From Picochlorum sp. 'celeri' (lineage: Eukaryota > Chlorophyta > Trebouxiophyceae), in NCBI GenBank assembly GCA_010909725.1, contig JAACMV010000011.1:744001-808000 (forward strand): a DNA stretch of 64,000 bases, in the 5' to 3' direction. Below the pieces are notes generated by a model, which was not told the origin of the DNA, did no database searches, and saw nothing but the letters and a program-made list of their open reading frames with translations. The first letter of the stretch is position 1, and every line of letters begins with the position of its first letter. Positions 34,670 through 44,947 of this stretch are shown here, piece after piece. The translations under genes were made by a program, and so were the position numbers.

Positions 34670-35661
34670 ATGGGAATCTCAGAAGGGGATATCATTAACG
34701 CCCTTGATGCGAGGAAAGATTACATCCTGGGGAATCTCGAGTACGGTTGCAATTTGAAATTCCTTGACAGCTTAATTTGTTCCTTTTGCCATTGACATAT
34801 GTCCTATATCTTGATCTATGCAGGAATGTAACTCTTAAAGCCCTGAGAAAGGATCTGGAGAGCGATCTTGGACTGGAAAAGGATGCTCTAAAACCGTGGA
34901 AGAGTGTAGTTTCAACTTTCGTCGATAAGGTAAGTTTGTGGAGGCGATATCTTATGTGTTGCTGTATTTATCAATTTTAGAAAGGTTGTGAATCGTTCCT
35001 GAGGACACACTACTTGTCTGCAGTTGTTGTCTCAGACGAAGACCAAGGCACCCGAGGCTGTTGAGAAAGTACAGGCCGACAAAGAAGTGACGAAATCTCA
35101 ACAAGATAAGAAGGGCCGTGAATTCTCGGCGAGATTTCTGAGAATGAGGAATATCTGCAAAATGGCAACCATCACTGTACCAGTTTCGGTGTATAGAAAG
35201 AGCAACACTGATCAGGATATGGAGAATGAGATTCTGGACTTGTTGAAGAAGAATGGCCTCGAAGAAAAGCCTGGAAAGGCAGCAATTTTGGAAGTGAAAG
35301 AGAAATTGCAGCTTCAAAGGGATCTTGACGGCATTGATACGAGCAACATTATAGAAGATGGCCCTCGGTCCAGAAGAAGGCAAGCAACTGCCAGGTAATG
35401 ATTCTCTTGTGTAATATATTGACAGCGTAGCCCATTTTCCTCTGATATTCCTTATTTTATTTGTGCAGATGTTTGAAGGAAGCATCAGTTTCAGAAGAAG
35501 ATGAAGAGGACTCAGTGGAAGAGGAGGAAGGCTCCTCTGAAGCCTCAGGCAATGACCCTGAGGACAGTGTGTTCACAGCTGCCGTCGACGATCAGGAGGA
35601 TCCCCCTAGTACGATGAAATCGAAACGCCCCAAACTCGTAGTATCCAGTGATGAAGAGTGA
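34670..35661 (+). CDS. HIRIP3-like histone chaperone (DEK-C + CHZ motif)
   Basis: Predicted H2A-H2B or H2A.Z chaperone. Exons 34670-34740, 34824-34929, 35024-35394 and 35469-35661 give 246 aa. An N-terminal DEK-C-like helix domain (NVTLKALRKDLESDLGLEKD) is followed by a lysine-rich linker, a helical domain (VSVYRKSNTDQDMENEIL, LLKKNGLEEKPGKAA) and a CHZ motif, LDGIDTSNIIEDGPRSRRR, close to the LE-IDxSNII--RRRR signature of plant and animal HIRIP3. The C-terminus is strongly acidic (SEEDEEDSVEEEEGSSE) with a terminal SSDEE. No membrane or signal segments are present. Confidence 0.8.
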
Positions 35662-35755
35662 ACAAAGCATTTATAAATCATTGCATTGATCGAATGTGAC
35701 AGGCCTACCTATCACTCGAATGCCATGAATTGAAACAAACAAACTTTACAGTCAA

Positions 35756-35760
35756 TGTAA
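35756..35760 (+). terminator. TGTAA signal downstream of HIRIP3-like gene
   Basis: TGTAA is 95 nt past the stop and 96 nt before the next plus-strand ATG at 35856. Confidence 0.3.
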
Positions 35761-35855
35761 CCGCTACATAATAAATATATGCAAAAATATAGTGATTTTT
35801 TTTAATTAGAAGTGAAAAAAGATGGAAATCTAGCTAATAGCTCGAACTTGCTGTC

Positions 35856-37942
35856 ATGGAAAGAGTCAACAAGTTTTCCAACCTTCAGCAGTGGTGCAGT
35901 TTACGTCCCATTGTCGCCGCTCAAGGTATCAAAAGAACGATCAAGCAATCATTTTCGTCTAAGGGCTCAAATCATGCTACATCGTTCGGGAAGGAAAGCG
36001 CGTGTCGAAATTTCGACTACTCTGCATTCAAATCTTGTGTCTGGGACTTGGAGCAGCGATTTTTGCCTTCCAGGGTTGAAAGCGTTGTGCAATATCGTGA
36101 GCAATCCCTCGCATTGAAGCTTAGGACGGTCACGGATATTAAGTGGCTGAGTATTAGCTGGAAACCTGATCTAGCTCATATTGGAACCAGAGAGTTGGAG
36201 CCAAGAAGGGGCTCTGCATCTGAGGCATTTACATTCGGGGATGCCGTCCAAAGGAATTTGAGGGGCATGATTCTAAACGGCGTCTCAATGCCAGAAATGT
36301 GGGAGCGCGTTGCAAAGCTGTCTTTCGGTGAACGAGCAGATGATTTTCCAAGATATTATCTGTATGTTGAGATTATGAACAAGCATAGCAACGTGGTGCT
36401 ATGTAACGAAGACAATGATATATTACTTGCTGCAAATCAGATTGGTTCTAAAAAGTCTTCTCAAAGATTAGTTCAGATTAAAAAGAAGTACAGTCTTCCC
36501 CCTAGTCCAACAGGGTTGTCCCCAGATGACTACACATCTTTTGAAGACTTCAAAACAAGCATCTTATCTTATGCCTCTCGTAGTGACAACAAAAGATTAG
36601 ATTATTGCCTTTCAAGATGTTTTATGGGCGTTGGCCCGACGATGGCTAGGGAAATAGCTACGAAGGCAGGACTGGCACAGGAAAGTGATGTTGCATCACT
36701 GGATTCATCTTCATGGACCAGGTTTCATGCGGAGTGGGCCCATTGGATCACTTCAGTAGTTCAGAATAATTTTAATTGTGGGTATTTGAATGACAAGGAG
36801 TCTCTAACTGTCTTTCACTCACAGGATGGTACTCAATTAGATTCCTCACCTCTACAATTTTTTGGAGACTATTATTCTACATACTCTGAGAGGGACGAAG
36901 CATGTAGGGTACGAGGTTGCATTTTGATTCTACATTGAAGTCACTTCACGTAAAATATAATAAAATGTCTCTTCTGCGTATGTAGATGCTCAGCATGCTA
37001 AGAAAGACAGTCAAGAGTCAACATCTCAAAGTCACTAAGAAGTTAGCATCTCTTGAAAACCAACTAGATTCTTCAGATGCAGCTGAAGCAACTAAACTAT
37101 TAGGAGATCTTGTTATGTGCAATTTGCATAAAATAAAGCCAGGAGCAGCAGAAGTTGAAGTGGACAATTGGGAGACAGGCAACAAAGAAGTGATCAAACT
37201 TGATCCCACAATGTCTGGAGTGGAAAATGCCGAAGCATTGTATAAGAAGGCTAGTAAGCTAAGGCGAGGGTCGTCAAAAATTTTGCCACTGATCGAGTCT
37301 TGCAAAGGCGACATGGCGTATCTGGAAGATACCGAAGTCCTTCTAGAAAGCTTGGAGGGAGGGACTGCTGACGAAGAGATTGCTTTACTGAATCAGATTG
37401 AATCAGAATTAGTTCAGCAAGGTTTCATGAAAAAGAAGAGCATTCATGTCCTCAAAGAAAAGTCACAAAAGAAGGCAAAAAAGGCTTCAAAATCTGTTTC
37501 ATCAGACTACAGACGGCTCAAATCACCAAATGGATTCGACATACTTGTCGGAAGGAGCAGTCAGCAGAATGATGAAATAACAATGCGTTTGGCGAAGCCT
37601 GGAGATATCTGGATGCATGCGAGAGGTTTTCCAGGTGCCCATGTCCTCCTCAGGTGCTCTCCTTCACAATCTGTTGAAAATTCTGATTTGGAGTTTGCAG
37701 CAAATTTAGCAGCATATTATAGTAAAGGAGCAAATTTAGCAAAAGTCGATGTCATCATGGCAGATAAAAAGGATATTTCTAAACCAAGTACGACATTTCT
37801 GTCATGAGTATCATTTTGTTGAAAATGTTTCAAAGATGTTCCTGCATGGATTGTTGCAGAGGGGGCAAAGCCTGGCCAAGTTTTGGTGAAAAAAGAGAGG
37901 GTGATTGTTGCCACTCCAGCTTCAATCACTACCGATGAATAA
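35856..37942 (+). CDS. NFACT / RqcH-like ribosome quality-control protein, probably organellar
   Basis: Bacterial-type NFACT protein. RqcH/Rqc2 relatives bind 50S-peptidyl-tRNA complexes and add C-terminal alanine tails. Exons 35856-36908, 36986-37787 and 37860-37942 give 645 aa. A Ser/Lys-rich N-terminus may be a transit peptide. The NFACT-N region follows (LRGMILNGVSMPEMWERVAK, YYLYVEIMNKHSNVVL), then a helix-hairpin-helix segment (FMGVGPTMAREIATKAGL), a coiled-coil pair (LRKTVKSQHLKVTKKLASLE) and the NFACT-R domain (SPNGFDILVGRSSQQND, AKPGDIWMHARGFPGAHVLL, KGAKPGQVLVKKERVIV). The cytosolic NEMF type is longer and has an extra C-terminal domain, so a plastid or mitochondrial role is inferred. 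Confidence 0.85.
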
Positions 37943-37956
37943 TATCAAAATGTTAA

Positions 37957-37961
37957 TTACA
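37957..37961 (-). terminator. TGTAA signal of plastid-type LPD
   Basis: TGTAA on the minus strand, 18 nt past the LPD stop, in the 37-nt gap to the convergent NFACT gene. Confidence 0.4.
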
Positions 37962-37979
37962 CGGGGTTGAAGGGGGAAT

Positions 37980-39885
37980 TTATGCCGCAACAGCTGTTTT
38001 AGACTTGACACCTACTTTTGCATGCCTGATAAGCTCCTCAATCACCTCAGATACAGTTGGATGAGCATGAACGGCGAATGTCAAATCCTGGACTGGAATC
38101 TTCATAGAAATTGCGTTCGAGAATTCGTGAATGAGATCCGCAGCATGCAGGCCAATCAGATGGACACCAAGAATTTCTCCAGTATCCTTTCTGTAAATCA
38201 ATTTGCCCATGCCATCTCCCTCAATCTCAGCAAGAGCTTTTGAGTTTCCTTTGAAATAGGTCTTTGCAACCTCTACCTTGTCTGCATAACCACCTTTCTC
38301 TGCTGCTTCGCGGGCAGCATCTTCGGTCACGCCGACAAAAGAAACTTCTGGATGAGTGAAGCATGCAGCTGGAATAGAGTTGTGATCCAACACATGAGGG
38401 TTTCCACACATGTTCTCAACGGCGCTGATTCCTTGAGCAGATGCAGCATGAGCAAGCATGTACTTTCCATTGGCATCACCAATGCAGAACACGTTGCTTA
38501 TAGCCTTGCCATTCTTGTCAAGGACCTGCATCTTTTCGTTTACTGGCACAAAGCCTCTACGATCAGTTTCCACGTTGATCTCCTTCAGGCCAAGACCATT
38601 TGTATACGGGGCTCTTCCAGTAGCAACAAGAACAGCATCAACCTCAAGCTCGTCCACCTTTTCTTTTGTGTTGAAATCCGTCAGTTCAACAGTGACAGGC
38701 TTCACACCAGGAACCCCTGGTGTCACTTTTGTGGCAAGCACATTTGTATGGAAGTCAATGTTGCGCCCATTGATCAACAAGCGCTGCGCCAGCTTGGCAA
38801 TTTCTTTGTCAAAACCAGGCATGATATTTGGAAGGGCCTCGATGAAAGTCACCTCGCTACCGAGAGCAGTGTACACATCAGAAAACTCTAGTCCAATATA
38901 TCCTGAGCCAATGATTGCCACCCATTCTGGAATCCACTCCATTTTCAATGCATGATCAGATGTGAAGACAGTCTTTCCATCTATCTCAATTCCTGGTGGA
39001 ACAAAAGGAACAGATCCTGTGCCGATGATGATGTTCTTGGCTGTCACATTACCACCCACATCAACTCTTCCTGGCAAGCTGTATTTGACGGTATGAGCAT
39101 CAACAAATTTACCCTGTCCAATCAAAATATCAACACCAATGGCCTCAAGAGATCTCTGCAAATTACCTTGGATGGTATTTGCAAGATTCTTTGCATGGTT
39201 TGCAATCTTCTCCCTCTCGAAGTTCACATTGTCGACCTGAATACCAAGAGATTTCATATGATGCTCATCCTTGAGCTTGCGAACCTGACCAGCTGCAGCA
39301 AGTAATGCCTTTGAAGGAACACATCCTCGGTTCACACAGGTACCTCCAATGTCATGGCCTTCAATAACAGCTACCTTCAGTCCCTACATATTTGCAAAAG
39401 AATACACTCAATCGCGCACTATCCCCCGGGTATCTTCCATTTCCTCGAAATTATGACATGAAAAAAATGCAAATAGCAACCACCCACCTTGTCTACTGCA
39501 TGGAGAGCAGCCCCGTGCCCTCCCACACCAGCACCAATGATCACCAAGTCGTAGTCATATCCTCCAGAAGAGTTCGATCCAGATTTCTGAGACCCAGCAT
39601 TTGCAACAGTAATTGGCGCGCATCTACATAAACATATTGTCCAACCATTACGCCAAAGATCAACATTGGGCGGAGTTCAATGCGGAGTCAACACTCCCAA
39701 AACAGCAACAAAATGAGCAATCGATAAGCCATGTACCTTTCAGATCTCTGAATAATCTTGCCGATTTTCGTATTTCTGGTAGAAATACCACGAATCACTG
39801 GGAGTCGAGCAAACTGAGGGGTCGCTTTGGCTGAGCCAACACCCCTGCATACATTGACGCGACCGAGCGATGCAATTGTCTTCAT
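37980..39885 (-). CDS. Dihydrolipoamide dehydrogenase, plastid (cyanobacterial) type
   Basis: E3 flavoprotein re-oxidising lipoamide in the plastid pyruvate dehydrogenase complex. Exons 39885-39737, 39623-39488 and 39383-37980 give 562 aa. The first ~60 residues are a Ser/Arg/Lys-rich transit peptide. FAD site: [20 protein letters not shown]. Redox cysteines: [16 protein letters not shown] site: [13 protein letters not shown]. Second FAD contact: [19 protein letters not shown]. Catalytic His-Glu pair: [12 protein letters not shown]. The [20 protein letters not shown] and [19 protein letters not shown] wording is the plastid/cyanobacterial clade, distinct from mitochondrial E3. The two introns are confined to the leader and FAD site. 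Confidence 0.93.
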
Positions 39886-40042
39886 CGTGGACAATTTTAT
39901 ATATTAAAGATAATAATTAATGGCATCCGTCTGTGTCAGGCGCAATGTACAGGCGGTGTTTCATGGCGGATGACATCTGATCTCCGAAGGCAGTCCGGAC
40001 TGGATCCACTGCATCTTTCTGGTTGCGAAAGTCGCATGAGGC

Positions 40043-40373
40043 ATGAAGGAGTCTCATGAATTAATATTACAATTTGATAGATCTGAAAGGATGTCAGAGC
40101 GACGATATGTACATGTGCGCGTGTTGAAGAGAGAGCCAGTTGCATTCAAGGATGCAGCGGAATTGGTCAAAGGAATGGTGACAAATGTGCGTCTATAGCA
40201 TGCTATTCCAATTCATATGATGTATATAATACTTTTATGTTTATTTGTTTCAGAAAGACACAGCTCTGCCCTCAAATGAGACCCAAACGTTGCTACGAAT
40301 TGCAGCTTCTCTGGAAGAACTGGAGCAGCTCAAGCTTGCTCCAATCGATTCTGGCATTCCCAAGGTTGGTTGA
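40043..40373 (+). CDS. Small unknown protein (87 aa)
   Basis: Exons 40043-40186 and 40254-40373 (intron 67 nt, GTGCGT donor, TTTCAG acceptor) give 87 aa: a basic beta-like start (ERRYVHVRVLKREPVAFKDA) and two helices (AAELVKGMVTN, TLLRIAASLEELEQLKL). I do not recognise the family. The alternative start is the ATG at 40091 (MSERRYV). A short upstream ORF (ATG at 40034, eight codons including stop) overlaps the leader. Divergent from the plastid-type LPD with 157 bp between starts; the stop is 28 nt from the convergent TIM50 stop. The spliced frame and spacing support a real gene, but it is short. Confidence 0.6.
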
Positions 40374-40401
40374 ATACAGAAGATATTATTTATATATATA
40401 C

Positions 40402-41470
40402 CTATGATCCACGGAAAAATGGGGTTTTACCCCCCTTTTTTTTGGCTTCTTTCACCTTTTCCATCCGTTTTCTAAATGCTGTTGGAATATCTTCTCCTTC
40501 ATAGCTTTTCACCACAGCACGAACATCTGGAACATTCGTCCTAACAATTGCTTCAAGGAAAGGAAGCATATCCAAAAGAGTAGTATCATCCTTGTTATCT
40601 GTTTTCCATTTCGCTAGTTTGATGGCATTCCCTGGCTGAAGGGAATATGCATCTGTATCTGCTGTAATCATAAGAACTTGTTTCAGGTCTCGATTCAACT
40701 TTGATAAATCTCTGACATGCTTTCCATTGATATAGTTGGTAGAATCTCGATACAAACGGTACTGAATCATTCTATGAGGGTCCAGTCTGTCCAAAATTGG
40801 GTCTGCATATGTTGGCAGTTGTGATGTATACACCACAAGTTCAAAATACTGCGCCATGTCTTTGATAAACTCTTCAGCACCAGGGCGTTTGAATGTCCTC
40901 CAACCACGTCCTCTCGTCCAGTCTGAATGGATGAGCACGTCATCCAAGTCTAACACGAGCGTCTTAATATGCCTAGCTTGGGGAGGCAAATCTGGTAGCA
41001 GTTTATCTGAGGGAGGGTCCGCATACTTCTTCATTTCATTTTCAAGATACATTCTATAATCAACGTAGTGTCGCATCACATAGTTCCAAATCTGCAAGAA
41101 ATAGTTGGCAGTGATATTCATGATCATGTACAGTTGAACACTCAAAGAGAGAACATACAGAGAAAGAGCCATCTCCAGCCTTCTCAGATTCCTTCACCAT
41201 GTTTTCCACCTCATCTGCACTATATCTATACTGATAGTACCCTACAAAAGCACCGGTGCCGAGGAATCCATACAGCAATGCATTCCCCACAAAGGACGCA
41301 AGTCCCTGTGCTGGAGGTGAGTTTTCACTCTTCGTAGCAGCGCTACTCACTTCTTTCGCCACCGATGCTCCTTCCTCAGGAATTGTTATATTCTGGAATA
41401 GCTTATCCCGTAAAGCATTCTCGCTCGATTCAGTTCCTGCTTTTGCCTCACCGCTGCACGTACAGAACAT
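40402..41470 (-). CDS. TIM50: Mitochondrial inner-membrane translocase subunit TIM50
   Basis: Receptor of the TIM23 complex guiding presequence proteins from TOM. Exons 41470-41159 and 41091-40402 give 333 aa. A membrane helix (LYGFLGTGAFVGYYQYRY) precedes the FCP1/NIF phosphatase-like domain: LVLDLDDVLIHSDWTRGRGW (DxDxV motif), RPGAEEFIKDMAQYFELVVY, YADPILDRLDP, YINGKHVRDLSKLNRDLKQV and the lysine-rich C-terminus KVKEAKKKGGKTPFF. The N-terminus from the chosen ATG is short (MFCTCSGEAK) and does not look like a full presequence, so an upstream exon may be missing. Confidence 0.9.
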
Positions 41471-41879
41471 CGTGACGATGTTGCTCCTTCATTTTTTTGA
41501 GAAACACATTTGGATCGTTAAATGACACACCTTAAACATCTTGTAGACGTCTCTGATGTAAACGTGGACAACCTTGACCGGACCTGGCGGTATGAGCGAA
41601 GGAAAACCCCTCGAATCAAAGTCATTGCTCGCGCGAGTAGAACACTATATCAATTGATTACCATGAAATTATACCATGAAAAGACAGTATTGGGTGTTGA
41701 TGGCTCTGTGGAGAGGTAGCTGCATTGTACAAAATGCACATCAGCTAGCTGATGGAAATCTTGTGACTGCATGCAGTCAGACACAGATGTAGGCCACTGA
41801 TGATATTGTGTCGGAGAAGACCCATTTGAAGCATAAATAATATGGGTTTAGACATGCAATGGGAATGTTGCTGAGATAG
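41471..41879. other. Divergent intergenic region TIM50 / RsmI
   Basis: A 409-bp interval. A 66-codon plus-strand open frame (41522-41719) has no recognisable product and is probably chance. Two perfect 16-bp palindromes lie at 41739-41779. Confidence 0.45.
41739..41779. repeat. Two adjacent 16-bp perfect palindromes
   Basis: CATCAGCTAGCTGATG (41739-41754) and TGACTGCATGCAGTCA (41764-41779) are each fully self-complementary and separated by 9 bp. They lie about 100-140 bp upstream of the RsmI ATG in a divergent promoter. A regulatory role is inferred. Confidence 0.7.
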
Positions 41880-42935
41880 ATGTCATCGTTATCATACGCA
41901 GGGAATAAGAAGATGAGTTTGTCTGCCCAAATACAAGGACGTTTGCTGGCTGGGCGTTGGTCATCGCATTATTTAGGAATGCTGTCCAGAAATGCATATA
42001 TGTTGAAACTAATTTCAGTTAATGGCTCTGATGCGCCTAGAAGGGGGAATTTGTGCTTGCAGAAATCGGGACTCGGAACCTTGGATACAGCTGTGTTGGA
42101 TCCTGGTCTGTATGTTGTGGGTACACCGATAGGTAACCTTGAGGATATTAGCTTTCGAGCGATACGGACACTGAAAAGCGTGGATAGGATATTGTGTGAG
42201 GATACGAGACATACGCGGCAGCTGCTGAATCATTTTGATATCCATGCAAGGACTGAAAGTTTTCACAAGCACAATGAGTTTCAGAAGCAGGGCAAGGTGA
42301 TTGATGCATTGCGGCAAGGACAGGCAGTGGCTCTCGTGTCTGACGCAGGAATGCCAGGGATTAATGATCCTGGGTCTGGGATTATCGCGGAGGCAACGCG
42401 ACATGGCATAAATATTGTTCCAGTTCCAGGGCCATCTGCCTTCTTGTCAGCTGTATGCTGTTCTGGGTTATTGAGCGAGACATTTACGTACTGCGGGTTC
42501 GTGGCATCCAAGTCTTCCCAAAGAACAAAGCAGTTTGGACACTATAAAAAACATCCCTCAACATTAGTATTCTATGTGTCTCCTCATGGTCTAGTTGAAA
42601 GTCTGAGAGATATGGTTGAGGTCTTTGGTGGAACAAGGCGTTGCTGTGTTGCACGAGAGATTACAAAGGTTCATGAGGAGTTTATACGATCTACTCTGAG
42701 TGAGGCTTTAGAAGAGTTTGAGGAAAGACAGCCACGCGGGGAGTTTACCCTCGTGGTCGAAGGATGTCAACAGGAAGAAGCACAGGAGATTACCGATGAG
42801 GCAATCCTTTCTGCACTAGAATTGGAAACGGCACGAGGGGCTACGCACTCCGCAGCTGCAAAATTAGTATCCCAGAGTTTAGAAATACCTCGAAAAAGAG
42901 TTTATGAGCTATCGCTTCAATTGAAAAACAGATAG
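41880..42935 (+). CDS. 16S rRNA 2'-O-methyltransferase RsmI, organellar
   Basis: Methylates C1402 of bacterial-type 16S rRNA (SPOUT-unrelated, tetrapyrrole-methylase fold). Intronless, 351 aa from the ATG at 41880. The first ~65 residues form a basic, Ser-rich leader fitting a transit peptide. The domain then starts LDPGLYVVGTPIGNLEDIS and continues with CEDTRHTRQLLNHF, VALVSDAGMPGINDPG, VPVPGPSAFLSAVCCSGL and GEFTLVVEG. It is a bacterial-type gene encoded in the nucleus, presumably of plastid origin. The lack of introns in an intron-dense region is notable. The stop is 13 nt from the convergent SMU1 stop. Confidence 0.93.
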   Translation: MSSLSYAGNKKMSLSAQIQGRLLAGRWSSHYLGMLSRNAYMLKLISVNGSDAPRRGNLCLQKSGLGTLDTAVLDPGLYVVGTPIGNLEDISFRAIRTLKSVDRILCEDTRHTRQLLNHFDIHARTESFHKHNEFQKQGKVIDALRQGQAVALVSDAGMPGINDPGSGIIAEATRHGINIVPVPGPSAFLSAVCCSGLLSETFTYCGFVASKSSQRTKQFGHYKKHPSTLVFYVSPHGLVESLRDMVEVFGGTRRCCVAREITKVHEEFIRSTLSEALEEFEERQPRGEFTLVVEGCQQEEAQEITDEAILSALELETARGATHSAAAKLVSQSLEIPRKRVYELSLQLKNR

Positions 42936-42948
42936 AGCACATTTTGAA

Positions 42949-44795
42949 TCAAGCTTTGAACAATTTCAGAACACCCTCTTGGAAATAGCATGCCAATATG
43001 TTCTTGTGTGGGTGTAACTCCAACCCAATTGCTCTGTTGGATCCTGTTGCTGCGGTATTTATTAGCTTTCCTGTTTCTTTTTCAAAGCAATGTAAAGTTC
43101 CATTCTCAGTCAATGCAATCAGATAGTTGCCATGGTTGGAAATTCTGCATCCAACCACTGGTCCAGTGTCAGACCCTGTAACTTCATATGTCCTCACAAG
43201 ATCACCTTTAACTGTCATCATATATATATGACATCCTGATTCGGCAACTATAATATGGCCTGGTTCTGATGGCAAAAAGAATGCCTCGATAACAGGTTTC
43301 CCCAGCTTAGATGCTTGGGGCCTACATGGGTGCACATATTTGTGAGGAGAAGAATAATTCGGTGCAGATAAAATTGGAGACGTACCTAAAACGAACTTGA
43401 CAATCTGAGGAAGATACATTCCACAAACAGACCGACGAATCAGCACTAGTTGATAAAATAGACTGTTCATCTGGAGAAAAAACTGCTGAATGAACAAAGG
43501 ATTCGTGACCTCTAAATTCCTTGAGCAATTTACCACCTTTAATACCATGAATCCTGATCGTCCCATCAAATGACGAAGATAAAATCTTATTTTTCTCATT
43601 TGAAAACATCAGGGATGTGACTCCCTCCATATGCGCAGCTTCAAATTTTCTCAAACACTGCCCACTTTGCAGCTTCCATACTTTAATTTCTCCATCTTTG
43701 CTGCCACTCGCCAATAGTTGGCCATCGTGCGATATTGCGACGCTAAGGACCGAGGATTCGTGGGTCATGAACTTTTCCGAAGCTTGATAGGAGAGGTCTG
43801 ATTTCAAACTTCCTGTCCAAACATCCCACACTTCAATAAATCCATCAGCGCTTCCAGTGACAAATCCTGTTCCATCAGGTAAAAACAAAGCACATTCAGG
43901 ATAACTTTTTGCACCGAACTTGATCGTAATATCCTGCTGAGATGGAAATACGTCCTCATCATCTACTGAAGTTGGCACTTTGCCACTAAATATATCAAAT
44001 GACGTGTTGGAGGGAATTAGCCCCTCTTGCCTTTGCCTGCGTGTGAAAATATTGAATCTCAGCCTTGTTTTCTTATGGATATATGCAATTTGTGATATTG
44101 AAGGATCGCACCATTTCATAGCTTGACCAAGTAAAACCATCAGCCTGGATGGTGGCACTGATCTAACTTCCGTCTGGAAAAGCTTCACAATCGCATCTCG
44201 TCGTTTCTGTCTTGAAGAACCCTGATACAGTAGCTTCGGATCAATCAATGTACGGTTGCATACCTTCTCCAATGCTAGATAACGCTCAGGATCCTCAGAT
44301 CTTAGGGCCATTAAAGCCTCTGACTGACGCAATAAAGCTCTAGCCGTCTCAACTTCCCGCAATTCTACCATTTCCAACACTATTTGCTCATGTAGCGCTT
44401 CCAACTTTTTGACAGGTATCTGCAAATCGGCCACTTCCAAAAGAACTTTGTCCCATTTTCCCTGTTTAATATCATCTAAGAAAGAGTCCACACTCTCCAC
44501 TGTATTCAAAGTCACTCCGCATTCTTTCTATAGTTACAAGAGGATACAACTGAGAATGTGCTGATAGAAAAACAGCAAACAGTAGACAATGCTCCTCGCA
44601 CAGACAAGGCAAAGTTGTACACACCTGGAGAGTTCTGAAAGACTCTTGCAAGTCATTCTCCTTGCAAAATTGAAGTATAACCTTAATCACGCTGCAGTAA
44701 ATTATACAAAAGCATCAGTACAATGAATCTTTAAGCTTTGCGTCATAGTAAAACAAGGGAACGCACTCAGCTGCTTCGATTTCAACAGAAGTCAT
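42949..44795 (-). CDS. SMU1: WD40 spliceosomal protein SMU1
   Basis: Partner of RED in spliceosome B-complex activation. Exons 44795-44767, 44691-44625, 44527-43386 and 43321-42949 give 536 aa (animal SMU1 513). The N-terminus has LisH (VIKVILQFCKENDLQESF) and CTLH (SVDSFLDDIKQGKWDKVL) motifs with VPPSRLMVLLGQAMKW. The C-terminal half carries WD40 repeats, for example PDGTGFVTGSADGFIEVWDV, SHDGQLLASGSKDGEIKVWK and PDEQSILSTSADSSVCLWNV. The final repeat needs the 64-nt intron at 43322-43385. Confidence 0.95.
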
Positions 44796-44947
44796 GGTCG
44801 TCTGCTTTTCGCTCCTGTCATAAGAAACTGCCAATGATTCTTTACAGTGAGATCATTTTGAAAGTATTTAATGTCCTGATCATCATAAAAGCATGGCAGG
44901 AAATCCCTACAAGCTAAAGCAGAAAATTGGCATGGTACCGTATTCTT

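Noticed and set aside
41522..41719. 66-codon plus-strand ORF upstream of RsmI
   Set aside because: No family resemblance, no splice partner and a separate frame from RsmI; treated as non-coding.
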